NCBI GenBank assembly: GCA_963838385.1
Contig: CAWIRE010000006.1
Span: forward strand, 806,001-870,000
Direction of reading: 5' to 3'
Length of the DNA: 64,000 nt
DNA from: DAHUYF01 sp963838385
GTDB taxonomy: Bacteria; Pseudomonadota; Alphaproteobacteria; ATCC43930; CGMCC-115725
Shown: piece after piece, positions 63,361 through 64,000 of the stretch
Position numbering within the stretch: the first letter of the stretch is position 1
Layout of the letters: each line of letters begins with the position of its first letter
Program-made: the position numbers and the translations under genes
The notes under the pieces: generated by a model
The model's database searches: none
What the model was told of the DNA's origin: nothing
The model's input: only the letters and a program-made list of their open reading frames with translations

Positions 63361-64000
63361 ATGGCCGAAAAGCCCCGCACGCCCGGCTTCGAGACGCTCG
63401 CCATCCATGCCGGTGCCACGCCCGATCCCACCACCGGCGCGCGCAGCACGCCGATCTACCAGACCACGGCCTACGTCTTCGACGATGTGGACCACGCCGC
63501 CTCGCTGTTCAACCTGCAGACCTACGGCTACATCTATTCGCGCCTCACCAACCCCACCGTCTCGGTGCTGGAGGAGCGCGTCGCCAGCCTCGAAGGCGGC
63601 CGCGGCGCCATCGCCGTGGCCTCGGGCCATGCGGCGCAGATGCTGGCCTTCTTCTCCTTCATGCAGCCCGGCGACCAGTTCCTCGCCTCGGGCAAGCTCT
63701 ATGGCGGCTCCATCACCCAGTTCGGCCGCAGCTTCAAGAAATTCGGCTGGGAGTGCGTGTTCGTCGACGCCGACGACCCCGAGAATTTCCGCCGCGCGCT
63801 GACGCCGCGCTGCAAGGCGATCTTCGTCGAAAGCCTGTCGAACCCGGTGGGCGCCGTCGTCGATCTCGAGGCCATCGCCGCCATCGCCCATGAGGCGGGG
63901 CTGCTCTTCATCGTCGACAACACCATGGCCTCGCCCTATCTCTGCCGGCCGATGCGCTGGGGCGCCGATCTCGTCATCCACTCCACCACCAAATTCCTCT
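63361..64000 (+). CDS. metY: O-acetylhomoserine aminocarboxypropyltransferase, 5' part
   Basis: The gene starts at ATG 63361, one base after the preceding stop, and is cut by the window edge after 213 residues. It starts MAEKPRTPGFETLAIHAGAT and has STPIYQTTAYVFDDVDHAAS, LTNPTVSVLEERVASLEGG and the PLP-binding area IVDNTMASPYLCRPMRWGAD ending in HSTTKFL, where the Lys that binds PLP is present. It is a Cys/Met-metabolism PLP enzyme that makes homocysteine from O-acetylhomoserine and sulfide. It fits the hom gene and the sulfate-activation genes elsewhere in the window. Confidence 0.93.
   Translation, partial: MAEKPRTPGFETLAIHAGATPDPTTGARSTPIYQTTAYVFDDVDHAASLFNLQTYGYIYSRLTNPTVSVLEERVASLEGGRGAIAVASGHAAQMLAFFSFMQPGDQFLASGKLYGGSITQFGRSFKKFGWECVFVDADDPENFRRALTPRCKAIFVESLSNPVGAVVDLEAIAAIAHEAGLLFIVDNTMASPYLCRPMRWGADLVIHSTTKFL

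Overview
The window is GC-rich chromosomal DNA from an alphaproteobacterium. Supporting signs are a fused CysN/CysC next to CysD, a class I PHA synthase, a short-form ArgC beside rplM-rpsI, HWE/HisKA-rich signalling, and strong G/C bias at third codon positions. The gene content fits a Rhodospirillales-like soil or water organism, but the sequence alone does not fix a genus.

Layout. 0-5 kb: a partial hypothetical gene, a GFA-type zinc enzyme, a DinB protein and a large hybrid sensor kinase. 5-8.3 kb: a mixed accessory stretch with a decayed RAYT transposase, small hypothetical genes, a lipoprotein, a YedK/HMCES protein, and a ClpX-zinc-finger-like small protein next to a frameshifted membrane protein. 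8.4-15.6 kb: a defence-type island. A co-directional, overlapping set (vsr endonuclease, C5-cytosine methyltransferase, NurA nuclease, HerA ATPase) faces a convergent AIPR-family gene and ends beside tRNA-Glu. The four operon genes carry at least twelve single-base indels, mostly in homopolymer runs, while the AIPR gene is intact.

15.8-20 kb: cysD-cysNC (sulfate activation), with an IS4-type element inserted just upstream of cysD. I could define its ends: 18-bp imperfect inverted repeats and an 11-bp target duplication. 20.4-24.3 kb: divergent asparagine synthase and O-antigen ligase-like genes, then a glycine-zipper lipoprotein. 24.4-33.9 kb: P-type ATPase, MlaC-like protein, two sensor kinases, a globin, small proteins, and a family of structured repeats including a six-unit 63-bp tandem array. 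33.9-43.3 kb: GMC oxidoreductase (frameshifted) with a coupled small partner, recJ, glpX, homoserine dehydrogenase, a lipoprotein and phaC. 43.3-52.6 kb: Na/Pi cotransporter, response regulator and hybrid kinase, chemoreceptor, then a TPP enzyme/CoA-transferase pair. 52.7-54.7 kb: argC and the rplM-rpsI ribosomal operon with a clear terminator.

54.8-62 kb: a tightly packed Ton operon read on the minus strand: a DUF2946-like protein, TonB-dependent receptor, TonB, ExbB, two ExbDs and a TPR protein, with a thioesterase after it. A perfect ATGTTA-N5-TAACAT dyad just upstream looks like a Fur-family (Zur-type) operator, so this is probably a metal-uptake system. 62-64 kb: enoyl-CoA hydratase, a CoA-binding protein and the start of an O-acetylhomoserine sulfhydrylase gene cut by the window edge.
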